Source: Pirellulales bacterium
Lineage (GTDB): Bacteria; Planctomycetota; Planctomycetia; Pirellulales; Thermoguttaceae
Length of the DNA stretch: 64,000 nucleotides
Direction: 5' to 3'
NCBI GenBank assembly: GCA_016935315.1
Contig: JAFGRD010000116.1
Coordinates: forward strand, 32,882 to 96,881
The notes below the pieces were generated by a model. It saw nothing but the letters and a program-made list of their open reading frames with translations, searched no databases and was not told the origin of the DNA. The translations under genes were made by a program, and so were the position numbers. Positions 17,080 through 29,143 of this stretch are shown here, piece after piece. The number at the start of each line of letters is the position of its first letter. Position 1 is the first letter of the stretch.

Positions 17080-18129
17080 TCAGCTTCCCCCTTGTTTGGC
17101 CCATGGGCTGTTTTTGTACCTCTCCTGGAGCACTTGTCGTGCCTCGGCGGCCCGCTGCGGCTTGTGGACCGCCTCCCACAATACGGCCAGACTGGCCAGT
17201 GCCTCGGCGTGGGTTTCCGGCACGGCGAAATAGAGGATGTCGACGTGCAAGAAGGCCAGCAGGGCCTCTTGGTCGCGGCCGGCCTTGCGGTGGGCGCTGC
17301 CCAGGATGTTGTAGGCCCGGGCGCAGAGGTCGACGTCCTCCGGGTTGGCGTTGGCAATGATCCCTTCGACCGCCTGGATGGCCTCGTCGTGCTTTCCTTC
17401 GGCCACCTGGCACGCGGCTTCGCCGAGTTGGGCGGCCAGTCGCTGCGATTGGGCCGCGTCGCCGGTCGCCTCGATGGCCAGCACCTTGGCGAAGGACTGT
17501 CGCGCCTCGGCCGCTTTGCCCTGCGCGAGCCGGGCCCGGCCGATCGCCACGCCGCCACGCATCTGGTAGTCGGGCCAGGGCGAGGTCTCGAGTTGGGCGT
17601 AGTACTTTTCCGCGTTGGCGTAGTCTCCCATGGCCGCGTACAGGTTGCCCAACACCTCGCATCCCTCGTAGAAGTGGTAGCTGTTGATGTTGCCGTGGAC
17701 GAAGGTGCGCATCTGGTCCCGGGCGTCGGCCAGCGCCGCGCCCCCGCCCAAGGCCAGCCGCGCCGAGGCCAGCGCCCTGTAGTAGGCCAGGTCCTGCGTC
17801 ATTTCCGCCCGCGTCAGATCGCCCGGCGGCACCTTATTCAGCGCCTCCAGCGCGTCGTTGTAGCGGCCGGCCTGGACGTGGCCCCGGGCGGTCCGCAAGA
17901 GGCTGGGCTCGTCGGAGTAGTGGATGTAGACGACTTCGTTGGCGGGCAGGTTCCGGACGACGCCGCTGCGCTCCACGTCGACTTGCTGCCGCGTCATCTT
18001 CACTACCTGGCCGGTGACCGTGGACGAGGTGGTCTTGACGGTATCCAGGGCCCAGCCCGCACTGCCCATGCCGAGACAGAGCCAGGCTGCCAGGATCCAG
18101 GCTGCCAGGATGACGTCGCGCCGTTTCAT
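17080..18129 (-). CDS. Exported TPR-repeat protein
   Basis: 349 residues with an N-terminal signal peptide or anchor (RDVILAAWILAAWLCLGMGSAGWA). A small beta-rich segment (VTGQVVKMTRQQVDVERSGV... NEVVYIHYSDEP, about 35-75) is followed by tetratricopeptide-like helical hairpins to the end (GRYNDALEALNKV, GDYANAEKYYAQLE, GKAAEARQSFAKVLAI, GKHDEAIQAVEGII, GRDQEALLAFLHV). It probably serves as a periplasmic partner of the ExbB/ExbD motor. It follows the larger TPR gene by 34 bases. No enzymatic motif is visible. Confidence 0.85.
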   Translation of the reverse strand: MKRRDVILAAWILAAWLCLGMGSAGWALDTVKTTSSTVTGQVVKMTRQQVDVERSGVVRNLPANEVVYIHYSDEPSLLRTARGHVQAGRYNDALEALNKVPPGDLTRAEMTQDLAYYRALASARLALGGGAALADARDQMRTFVHGNINSYHFYEGCEVLGNLYAAMGDYANAEKYYAQLETSPWPDYQMRGGVAIGRARLAQGKAAEARQSFAKVLAIEATGDAAQSQRLAAQLGEAACQVAEGKHDEAIQAVEGIIANANPEDVDLCARAYNILGSAHRKAGRDQEALLAFLHVDILYFAVPETHAEALASLAVLWEAVHKPQRAAEARQVLQERYKNSPWAKQGGS

Positions 18130-18163
18130 GGCGTGCTCCTTGATCTGCTTCGCGTTCGAGTTC

Positions 18164-21100
18164 TCATTTCGAGGCGGCCGTCGCCTTCAGGCCACCGGGG
18201 GTCTTGCCGCGGAGTTTTTGGATATTCTTCAACAGCTCGTCGTATTTGCCGTACCACGCGCTGCCACCCATTTTCGGGTAGAGTCGCTGGACGATCACGA
18301 TATCGTTCTCGGCCCGCTGCAACAGCGACTGCTTTTCCGCGCCCGACTTGGCCACCGCCAGCTTGAAGCGGCACAGTGCCAGGTTGTAGCGGGCCTCGTG
18401 GAAGATGGCCTGATGCTTTTCGCTGCGGGCGACCCGCTGGGCGATCCTGCCCCATCCCCAGATCTCCGGGTGCTGCTTGCTGCCCTGCATGGCCAGCAGG
18501 TAGGCGGCCGGGTCCTGTTGGCCCCAGGTCTGATAGGTATAGGCCGCCTCCAGTTGGGCGTCGATCATCGTGGGACGCTCCTTGAGCATGGCGGCCAGCA
18601 TATCGCGGGCCTGCCGGACTTGCCCCAGCCGGCGGAGGCAGCCGGCCAGGCGGATCTTGATGCTGGTCGGGGCGCCGGGCCGGCAGTCGAGCTTCTTCTG
18701 CTTGCAGAGCTCGAGGATCTTCCGGTACGTCTCGGCCGACTTTTCGTAATAGCTTTTTGCCTTGGCCGGCAGGGTGCCGCCGCCGGGGTCGAACCCGGCG
18801 CCCAGGCCGAAGAAGGTCTCCGCCACCCAGTTCAAGGAATTGAAGGTATTGCCCTGCTGGCGCTGGGAAATGCGATCGAGGAACAGCTCGAATCCGCTGG
18901 CAACCTTGTCGAGCTGCTCCGTCTTGCCTTCCTTGCGTAGCCGTTCGAGCTGATTCTGCAACTCGCGGCCGAGGCTGATGTAGATGCGGGTCAGCGTCCC
19001 GCCCGCGTCGGCGTCGCCGCTGGTCTGGATGAGCGCCTCCAGGGCCTTCATCACGTCTTCGGCCTGCTCCAACTGCTGGGTGGCCACGAAGGCCCGCAGC
19101 GCCGCCTTGTAGGTTTCCACGCGGAAGTTGCCGCGGTCGGTCGCCGGGTGATCGGCTCGGGTCAGCGTCAGGGCCCCGATCTTCGGATCGTTCAGCCACG
19201 CCAGCGCCTTCTCCGCGTCTCCGGCGTCGATGCTGATCTGGGCCAGGGAGAGCACGGAGGCCATCAGGGTGTAGCTGACGTCCCCGCCGTCGTCGACCAC
19301 CTTGCGCATCCCGGCGACGCCGTTTTCGAGCGTCTCCCGGGCCTGGGCGACCATCTTGTCGAGTTCGGCTTGCGGCGGCCGCTGGCCCTCCTCTTGCGCC
19401 GCCGCCTGAAGGTAGTTGCCCCAAAGCTTCTGGCCGGTCATCAGCTCGGCCTCGCCGCGGGCGCCGGAATCCGGCGACAGCTTGGCGAGATACTCGCGGG
19501 CCCGCTCGAGGTCGCCTTCGCTGAGGGCCGTGCGAATCAGCATCATCCAGGCTTCATCGGCTTCCGGCTCGCCGGCCCAACGCTTGGTGATGTAGTCGGC
19601 GATGCCGACCATCCGCTGCGATTCCCACTGGCGATCGTCGGGCGGCGCCTCGTTGAAGAGCTTCACGTAGGCCGCCATGGCGATCTTGGCCGCCTGGCGC
19701 GCCCCGGGGCTCTCGCTGTACCCGTGCGCCAGGAACTCCCCGACCACGGCCGCCTCGTACAGGTCGTCGGCCAGGAAGTACAGATACGAGAGGTAGTAGC
19801 GGACCACGTTCATCTCGTCGACCGTCACCTCGGGCGTCCGCAACGCGACGGCCATCCGGAAGTACTTGATCGCCTCGTCGCGCAGCCGGGCCACCTCGTC
19901 CGGCTTCAGCTCCGGGCCCTGCATCTGGTCCAACGTGTCCTTGCCCCGATCGCGGGCTTCGGCGAAGTTGGTCGGCTCGGGAACCTCGATCTCTTCGCCG
20001 GCCAACTCCTTGCGGCGGAGCATGGATCGGGCCTGCTGCTGATAGTCGCCCGGCCGGTCGGCCACGTATTGGAAGAGCTTGCGGGCTTCGGTGTACGTTT
20101 TCTGCTGGTCGGCCGGCTTCTGGGCCGCTCTGCCTTGCCGGAAGTAGACCTCGCCGGCGCGGTACTTGATCGTCAGGCCGTCCTCGCTTGCCTCCTCGGC
20201 CCCGCGCGAGGTCTCCGCCCACCGGCCGTACTTCTCGACGGCCGTCGGCAACAGCTTGTCCTCCTCGGCCGCCAGTGCCGTCTCCAGCAGCAGGATCAGC
20301 GTCTGGCTCTTCAAGGTGCGAAAGGCTTGCGGCTCGTCCGGCTGCGCCAACAGGTCCTCAAAGGCCTCCATGGCCTCGTCGGTCTTACCCAGCTCCTTGT
20401 AGCAGCGGGCTTCCCAAAGGTGCGCGTAGAGCCCGGCCAGCCGCGAGCCGTACTTGGTGTACAGATCCTTGTACCTTTCGGCCGCCGTGCGCAGATTGTC
20501 GGCGTTGCCCTTGCTGCCCGGCTCGTGGGTGTGGGCGATTTCGTAGACCACCGTCGCCCGGGCCAGCCTCGCCTGCAGCAGGTCGCGACGCACCTGGTCG
20601 CGGGCTTCGATCTGCCGGGTGTCCTTGGGATCGATGATCTTGGGGAATTGCCGGTGGGCCTCGAGGAACTGCTCTTCCAGGGTGCCCAGGACTTTTTCGG
20701 CTTCCTGGTAGAGCGTGCGGGCCTGCTCCAGCAGCCGCTTGCTTTCGGCCGGCGGCACGTTCGGCCGCTGTGCCTGGTCCGCCTCGATGCGCCCCCGTTC
20801 GACCAGTACGTCGGCCAGCCGGGTATTGGCGCCGGGGGCCATAGGATGGTCGGCGTGTTCCTGGAGAAACTTGGCAAGGCTTGTCTGCGCCTGATCCAGT
20901 TGCTCCTGCCGGACCGACGCCACGCGCCCCATCCGCGACGAGTCGATCAGCGTGACGCCCGCTTCGTAGTCGATCAGCGCCTTGAACTCCTGGCTTGCCA
21001 AGGGGCTGGTCCGCATCTGCTCGAGGTACTCCAGGGCCGTGTCGTACATCCGGCGCTCGCGCAAACCTTCGAGAAACCTCTGGCTCTCCTCGACCGCCTG

Positions 21101-21181
21101 CAAGCGCCCCGGCGTCGCGACCAGGCAGGCGGTCAATACGCTTGCGGCCAGCAGCCAGCGGTACCACGTTGAGCGTCTCAT
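18164..21181 (-). CDS. Large exported TPR protein
   Basis: 1005 residues. The leader (RRSTWYRWLLAASVLTACLVATPGRLQA) is a signal peptide. The rest is almost entirely alpha-helical repeats of TPR type, with phrases such as LYQEAEKVLGTLEEQFLEAHRQF, LAGLYAHLWEARCYKELGKTDEAMEAFEDLL and YFRMAVALRTPEVTVDEMNVVRYYLSYLYFLADDLYEAAVVGEFLA. The ATG at 21181 is chosen because the signal sequence begins there and AAGGA precedes it; the frame is open to 21439 without a plausible leader. It heads the group TPR-TPR-ExbB-ExbD-ExbD, and should be a periplasmic scaffold coupled to the proton-driven motor. Substrate unknown. Confidence 0.88.
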   Translation of the reverse strand: MRRSTWYRWLLAASVLTACLVATPGRLQAVEESQRFLEGLRERRMYDTALEYLEQMRTSPLASQEFKALIDYEAGVTLIDSSRMGRVASVRQEQLDQAQTSLAKFLQEHADHPMAPGANTRLADVLVERGRIEADQAQRPNVPPAESKRLLEQARTLYQEAEKVLGTLEEQFLEAHRQFPKIIDPKDTRQIEARDQVRRDLLQARLARATVVYEIAHTHEPGSKGNADNLRTAAERYKDLYTKYGSRLAGLYAHLWEARCYKELGKTDEAMEAFEDLLAQPDEPQAFRTLKSQTLILLLETALAAEEDKLLPTAVEKYGRWAETSRGAEEASEDGLTIKYRAGEVYFRQGRAAQKPADQQKTYTEARKLFQYVADRPGDYQQQARSMLRRKELAGEEIEVPEPTNFAEARDRGKDTLDQMQGPELKPDEVARLRDEAIKYFRMAVALRTPEVTVDEMNVVRYYLSYLYFLADDLYEAAVVGEFLAHGYSESPGARQAAKIAMAAYVKLFNEAPPDDRQWESQRMVGIADYITKRWAGEPEADEAWMMLIRTALSEGDLERAREYLAKLSPDSGARGEAELMTGQKLWGNYLQAAAQEEGQRPPQAELDKMVAQARETLENGVAGMRKVVDDGGDVSYTLMASVLSLAQISIDAGDAEKALAWLNDPKIGALTLTRADHPATDRGNFRVETYKAALRAFVATQQLEQAEDVMKALEALIQTSGDADAGGTLTRIYISLGRELQNQLERLRKEGKTEQLDKVASGFELFLDRISQRQQGNTFNSLNWVAETFFGLGAGFDPGGGTLPAKAKSYYEKSAETYRKILELCKQKKLDCRPGAPTSIKIRLAGCLRRLGQVRQARDMLAAMLKERPTMIDAQLEAAYTYQTWGQQDPAAYLLAMQGSKQHPEIWGWGRIAQRVARSEKHQAIFHEARYNLALCRFKLAVAKSGAEKQSLLQRAENDIVIVQRLYPKMGGSAWYGKYDELLKNIQKLRGKTPGGLKATAASK

Positions 21182-21227
21182 CGATGGATTCCTTGATCGA
21201 TCCGGTCGGTCGGCACTTCGGCCAAGG

Positions 21228-21252
21228 ACTCGTAAGAGCATCGGTTGGGCAT
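21228..21252 (+). repeat. Dispersed 25-nt motif, copy upstream of the large TPR gene
   Basis: ACTCGTAAGAGCATC followed by GGTTGGGCAT, 47 bases before the TPR start but in the opposite orientation to that gene. The rest of the 271-base gap 21182-21452 shows nothing else clear. Confidence 0.45.
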
Positions 21253-21452
21253 TTCTTATGGGTGGAAAGGCGGCCCGAACGGGTTCCGGGGCCGTCCGGT
21301 GCGGCTGATCGCCTCGCACGGATACCTTCTTTTTATCCCTTCTGCGGCTTTGCGGCAAGGCGATGGGATGGGCGAGGGCGACCTCCGCGGCAACCCCGCA
21401 GAACCAGCACGCCTGCTCGCCAAAGCACAATCGGCCCACGCCAAACCCCGCG

Positions 21453-23588
21453 TCAGTACGACTTCACCTTTTCCGCCTGCTTCACCATCGAGATGAACTC
21501 TACAAATGTAGGACGCTGGGCCAGTTGCGGGTCGAGCTCTTCGGCCAATTTCAACACGCGTGCCAGGGAGGCCGGCTTGGGCCACTCCGGCGTGAACGGC
21601 GATCGCCGCAGAACCTTGGCCGTTTCGACCACCACGGCCGCCGCCTGGAGCGACAGCGGCGCGTCGAGCAGCATGGGAGAAAACTGATTGGAGTGGATTT
21701 TCCGACTGGCGCGATCGTGGTGGTCGCCCTGGGCGTCGCGCCAGGTCACCTCGGCCGTGGCCACCTCGCCGGTGGCCCCCGGCTTGAGCTGAACTTCGTA
21801 AACCGCCGTGGCCGACTGCCCCGAGTAGAAATCGGCCTCCGGACGCGCGGTGGTCACGTTGGGCTCGTGTCCGATTAGGCGGTAGGCCAACACGACCTTC
21901 GGGTTGAACGAGACTTCGAGCCGGGCCTCGGCGGCCACGCGTTGCGACTTGCCGGTGATGATTTCCCTCAGCACCCAGCCGATCTGATCGGCGCTGGCCG
22001 CGCGGTGGACGCCGCCGCCGCCGGCCTGGGAAAAGCCGGCCAACTGGGGATCGGGCAGGCCGAACTCCTTCTCCGGTGCCAGATCGAGCACGTTCAACGT
22101 GACGCCCCCGTCGGCGGCCTCGGCCAGCCGCGCCTCGATCCGATCGGTCTCGCCGCGGCTCAGCTCCGCCAGACCGTCGGTCAGCAACACCACGTGGCGG
22201 GCCGTCTCCCGCCGCCCGACCGGCCGCCCGGCGACCGCGTAGGCCAGGCTCAACCCGGCGCCTACGTTGGTGGAAGTCTTGGGGCGCAAGGCCGCAACGC
22301 CCGCCATCAGATAGTCCAGATTCTCGGCCCCGGCCGTGTCGACGGTCAGTTCCGCGTCTTCGCTGAACTCGACCAGCGAGATGCGGTCCTCCGGACCCAG
22401 ACGCCCGCCCAACTCCGTCAGGGCGCGGCGAATCATCGCCAGCCGCCCACCCCAACGCATACTGGCCGACGTATCGACCGCCAGGGTGAGGTGGATGGGT
22501 GGCCGCCGGTCGTCTCGGATCTCGCGGGCTTGCACGCCGACCTGCATCAGCACCACGCCGGGAGTGAACGGGGCCGGTCCGCCGGCGATGTGCAGGCCCA
22601 TCGCCTTGTCCTTCGGCCGCGGAAACTCATAATCGACCGCCGCCAGAAATTCCTCGGTGCGCAGCTTGTCGCGCGGCGGCAACTCGCCGTCTTCCAGGTA
22701 GCGACGGGTCAACTCGTAGCTCGAGGCGTCGATTCCCAGGGGAACCACGCTGATCCGCAACTCGGAATACGACTCGGGAGACACGAAGGGATGGACGCCG
22801 TACTTGCTCTCGAACGCCCGCGGATATCCCGGCACCATCGGCGCGCGGACACCCCGCGGTACGAACGCGGCCACCTTCTTCAATTCCGACTCGTCGTCGA
22901 AGGGGGCATGGGCGCCGAACACGCCCCAGCGATAGAGCGTGGTATCCAGCCAGGGATCGGCGGCGGTGCCGATCCGCGAGGGATCGAACAGGCGGTTCAC
23001 CGCCGCCAACGGCGCGGTGCGAGACCCGCCGAACTGCACCGGGTCGAGCTCGAGCAGCGGCACTCGCGTGCCGGTCGCCGTGCCGCCAATCAGGGCCTCG
23101 TCATCGGGCAGGATCGTGGTCGCCAACACCGCCGCCGAGGAATCGGACGGGCCCAAGAACTGTACCGTGGAAGACGCCAGATTTGGCCGGGCAACGTCGG
23201 CCGGCGGGTACGTTGTCCACAGAAAAGCGATCATCGCGCCGAGGTACGATGCGCCGATCGCGATCAACAGCGAAGCGGCCGTGGCCCATTCTGTCAGCCG
23301 CGCCAACCGGATCCAGTTCTTGGGAACCCGTCGTAATCGGCCCGCGACCCCGACCGGCGTCGGAATTCCCCGGATCGCCGCGTCCAATGCCTCGTCGTCG
23401 ACCAGCAGCGACCGCCGAAGACGATCGGTCAGCCCTGCGGGCAAACGCACGTGGCGGACCGCCTCGTCCAGACCCGCGTCGTCGGCCAGCGCAATCTGAC
23501 GCAGCCGGCGCAACAGCCCCTCGGGCAGCGCAACGGCCCGCAGTTCCGCGTCTTGCCGGGCTTCGAATTCGGGGTCGGAACGACGCAT
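21453..23588 (-). CDS. Membrane-anchored von Willebrand factor A protein, YfbK-like
   Basis: 711 residues. The first ~90 are cytoplasmic and contain two related Leu/Arg-rich helices (PEGLLRRLRQIALADDAGLDEAV and PAGLTDRLRRSLLVDDEALDAAI). One transmembrane helix follows (WATAASLLIAIGASYLGAMIAFLW). The outer part has a YfbK-type N-terminal segment, a VWA domain with an intact metal site (D372-T-S-A-S, LAVDTSASM) and a C-terminal beta/helical region ending LDPQLAQRPTFVEFISMVKQ. It lies directly after an ECF sigma gene on the same strand; the cytoplasmic helices plus one TM are the layout of an anti-sigma factor, so this may be a sensor-regulator of that sigma. The start is uncertain: ATG 23588 or TTG 23624, neither with a good ribosome site. 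Confidence 0.85.
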   Translation of the reverse strand: MRRSDPEFEARQDAELRAVALPEGLLRRLRQIALADDAGLDEAVRHVRLPAGLTDRLRRSLLVDDEALDAAIRGIPTPVGVAGRLRRVPKNWIRLARLTEWATAASLLIAIGASYLGAMIAFLWTTYPPADVARPNLASSTVQFLGPSDSSAAVLATTILPDDEALIGGTATGTRVPLLELDPVQFGGSRTAPLAAVNRLFDPSRIGTAADPWLDTTLYRWGVFGAHAPFDDESELKKVAAFVPRGVRAPMVPGYPRAFESKYGVHPFVSPESYSELRISVVPLGIDASSYELTRRYLEDGELPPRDKLRTEEFLAAVDYEFPRPKDKAMGLHIAGGPAPFTPGVVLMQVGVQAREIRDDRRPPIHLTLAVDTSASMRWGGRLAMIRRALTELGGRLGPEDRISLVEFSEDAELTVDTAGAENLDYLMAGVAALRPKTSTNVGAGLSLAYAVAGRPVGRRETARHVVLLTDGLAELSRGETDRIEARLAEAADGGVTLNVLDLAPEKEFGLPDPQLAGFSQAGGGGVHRAASADQIGWVLREIITGKSQRVAAEARLEVSFNPKVVLAYRLIGHEPNVTTARPEADFYSGQSATAVYEVQLKPGATGEVATAEVTWRDAQGDHHDRASRKIHSNQFSPMLLDAPLSLQAAAVVVETAKVLRRSPFTPEWPKPASLARVLKLAEELDPQLAQRPTFVEFISMVKQAEKVKSY

Positions 23589-23657
23589 GTCCAAGGTCAC
23601 ATCGGAGGACTGTGCCAACGTCAATAAGGGCCGAGACTATTCGGAACTTCGATCAAC

Positions 23658-24161
23658 TCACTTACTGCTTCCGGCCGCCAGCAGGTATTCCCGCAACCGT
23701 TTCCTCGCTCGGCTTACCCGTGACAGCACGGTGCCCAACGGTATTTCCAGCAGATCGGCCGTTTCCTGGTGGGTCAGCTCGCCGACCACCACCAGCAACA
23801 GGGTCTCTCGCAAATCCTGAGGCAAACGGCCGAGGGCGTGCTGCATCTCGTCGGTGAAATCGTCTCGCAACGGGTCTTCGCCCGGGTAGCTGACATCGAG
23901 GTTTCGCTCCCCGGCCAGCACCATGGGAGGCCTTGGTCGGCGCCAATGGTCGGCCACCCGCCGCCGCATGATCGACGCCAGCCACGCCCGCTCGCCACCG
24001 CCGGGCCGAAAACGTTCCCGACTCGTCCAGGCCGAGCGGAAGGTCTCTTGGGTCAGGTCCTCCGCTTCGTGGCAGTTGCCCACCATCCGGTAGGCCATTC
24101 GGTACAAGGTCGGACCGTGGTCGGCAACCATGCGGTTGAATTCGGCCAGTGAAAGCGCCAA
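23658..24161 (-). CDS. ECF-type RNA polymerase sigma factor (TTG start)
   Basis: 167 residues. Region 2 (about 1-70) includes YRMAYRMVGNCHEAEDLTQETFRSAW, the classic ECF 'D-A-EDL-Q-TF' segment, and the -10-contacting region AWLASIMRRRVADHWRR. Region 4 (about 108-160) has LGRLPQDLRETLLLVVVGELTHQETADLLEIPLGTVLSRVSRARKRLREYL, a helix-turn-helix for the -35. The start is set at TTG 24161 because GAGGGAG lies eight bases upstream; the first ATG (24131) is inside region 2. It is followed after 69 bases by the membrane VWA protein, its probable regulator. The target regulon is unknown. Confidence 0.9.
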   Translation of the reverse strand: MALSLAEFNRMVADHGPTLYRMAYRMVGNCHEAEDLTQETFRSAWTSRERFRPGGGERAWLASIMRRRVADHWRRPRPPMVLAGERNLDVSYPGEDPLRDDFTDEMQHALGRLPQDLRETLLLVVVGELTHQETADLLEIPLGTVLSRVSRARKRLREYLLAAGSSK

Positions 24162-24169
24162 GCTCGCTA

Positions 24170-24176
24170 CTCCCTC
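24170..24176 (-). promoter_or_regulatory. Ribosome binding site deciding the TTG start of the ECF sigma gene
   Basis: Minus strand GAGGGAG, eight bases before TTG 24161. No comparable site precedes the downstream ATG at 24131. Confidence 0.7.
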
Positions 24177-24795
24177 TCGCTCCTCGCGCCCCGACCGTCT
24201 CGACCACCGCACGCAACGGAGTATACCTGGCCACGGTGAGATTCGAGCCGGGGCAAGAGAAGTATTCCCAATCGGACGGGCTTCCCAACGCTCTATTGTA
24301 CCCGGTTTCGACAGAATCGGCACATTACTACGGCCTGATAAGGTGCTTTTCGCGCCGACCGGAGCCGCCTTGTAGAGGGGTTATTCTCTCTCGGAACGCT
24401 CCCAATCGATGAGGCGGACCCGCAATAGGTGCGCGTCCCGGCAACGATTCCATGACGCTCGCCATCGCCGCGCGGCCCAAGGGAGGCAACACATGCTCCG
24501 ACGGCGTGGGAGATCCGAACTTGTACGATCGCACAACCAGAGATAGAATTCCTTGGAAAGCTTAAACGCTTTTGCCCGCCAAGACTTACGTTCATCGATG
24601 CTGCATTGTGAATGATCTGCACTTTCTGAAAAAAACGGCACTTAGGCCTACAAATCGGAGGGAAAAGCGACGCAGCCGCGTTTCCCTCAATTTCGACTTC
24701 GTGTTTCTGCATGCCCTGCCATCGGACCCATGGTTTTTCGCCAACCCGCCGGCAGGGCCTGACTCACCCACTGGCCATTAGCAGGCCGCCCTTTC
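24177..24795. other. 619-base intergenic region between divergent genes
   Basis: It separates the ECF sigma gene (minus) from the three-module membrane protein (plus) and must carry both promoters. The part 24300-24610 is less GC-rich than the genes. From 24617 it contains one copy of a ~145-bp dispersed repeat. No convincing gene was found. Confidence 0.6.
24617..24764 (+). repeat. Dispersed ~145-bp repeat, copy 1
   Basis: Starts CTGCACTTTCTGAAAAA, continues ACGGCACTTAGGCCT, GCCGCGTTTCCCTC, TTTCGACTTCG, GCATGCCCTGCCATCGGACC and ends in AACCCGCCGGCAGGGCCTGAC. The same blocks in the same order and orientation recur at 60069-60213. Small indels not in multiples of three argue against coding. 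Confidence 0.9.
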
Positions 24796-28108
<3,313 letters not shown>

Positions 28109-28321
28109 CGCTGCAACGGCGTCGGGTCTCGGGTGCCGCCGGGCGTCCCGACGCTTGACTGCGCTTGACACCGCCGCGACGCATCCGCTAAGTTCTTGGT
28201 ATTCAGGCTGCCGGAACCGAAGAGATGGGGCAAGGGGCACGCGTTTTTCGGTGACTCCGTACGTTTGGACTTATCCCCCGTCATATCCAGGTCAATTCGA
28301 CAACAAAGAGATCCACCCATC

Positions 28322-29104
28322 ATGCACCGGACCGATCGATCGTTTGAGCCGTTGAAACCGATCCCCGCTCGTTCCAGTCTTCACGTCGAATCCGGTCTTT
28401 TCTCCTCGCCCTCGCACGACACCGCGTGTGCGCTGTTCGTGCCGATGCACTATGAGTCGGGCTACGCCTATCCGCTGGTCGTCTGGCTGCACGAAGAAGG
28501 CGACGACGAGCGCCAGTTGATGCGGATGATGCCGCTGGTGAGCATGAGGAACTACGTGGCCGTGGCGCCGCGCGGTGTCCGGCTTGCCTTGGCCGGAGGT
28601 TCCGGGCGCGACGTCTACGGATGGCGTCAAACGGAAGAGATCGTCCGGCAGGCCGAGCAGCGGATCTTCGACAGCATCGAACAGGCCCAGCGGAAAGTCC
28701 ACGTTGCCGCGCGGCGGATCTTCCTGGCCGGCTTCGGCCACGGCGGGACGATGGCGTTTCGCGTTGCCCTGAACCACCCCAGCCGGTTCGCCGGCGTGTT
28801 GTCGTTCGGCGGCGCGTTTCCTCACGGCCGTAATCCGCTGGGCAATCTGATCGAAGTCCGGCGGCTGCCGATCTTCCTGGCCGTCGGTCGCGACAGCCGG
28901 CGGTATCTGCCGGAGACGGTCTGCGAAGACCTCCGCCTGTTCCATGCGGCCGGTCTCTCGACGACGTTGCGGCAGTATCCCTGCGGCCAGGAACTCTCGC
29001 CCCAGATGCTGGCCGACATGGACCGCTGGATTATCGAGCAGATCACGGCGCCCGGCGCGGCGGTGGAGAGGCCGAGCCGATACTGGTCCCCCGACCCGGA
29101 CTGA
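28322..29104 (+). CDS. Alpha/beta-hydrolase-fold protein lacking the catalytic triad
   Basis: 260 residues with the layout of the phospholipase/carboxylesterase family: LVVWLHEEGDDERQL near the oxyanion strand, a nucleophile elbow, and a closing helix after the catalytic His. The elbow is G137-F-G-H-G141, with Gly139 where Ser is required, and the usual 'GHE' reads C-G-Q223-E, so the His is Gln. An Asp (D191) is still near the acid position. No other Ser or Cys sits at the elbow. Hydrolytic activity is therefore unlikely; it could be a binding protein or an inactivated paralogue kept by selection. No signal peptide is present. It is followed 39 bases later by a TAT amidohydrolase. Confidence 0.8.
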   Translation: MHRTDRSFEPLKPIPARSSLHVESGLFSSPSHDTACALFVPMHYESGYAYPLVVWLHEEGDDERQLMRMMPLVSMRNYVAVAPRGVRLALAGGSGRDVYGWRQTEEIVRQAEQRIFDSIEQAQRKVHVAARRIFLAGFGHGGTMAFRVALNHPSRFAGVLSFGGAFPHGRNPLGNLIEVRRLPIFLAVGRDSRRYLPETVCEDLRLFHAAGLSTTLRQYPCGQELSPQMLADMDRWIIEQITAPGAAVERPSRYWSPDPD

Positions 29105-29143
29105 GCCGTCTCGGCCGGGCAACTCTGTATGCCGGTGGTCCAC

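Noticed and set aside
19148..21172. A 674-codon open frame on the plus strand opposite the large TPR gene
   Set aside because: It has no family resemblance, lies fully inside a real gene on the other strand, and reads as the Arg/Gly/Val-rich mirror that high-GC coding DNA produces.
24293..24712. A 139-codon minus-strand frame in the 24.2-24.8 kb gap
   Set aside because: Part of it is the dispersed repeat and the rest resembles nothing; there is no ribosome site.
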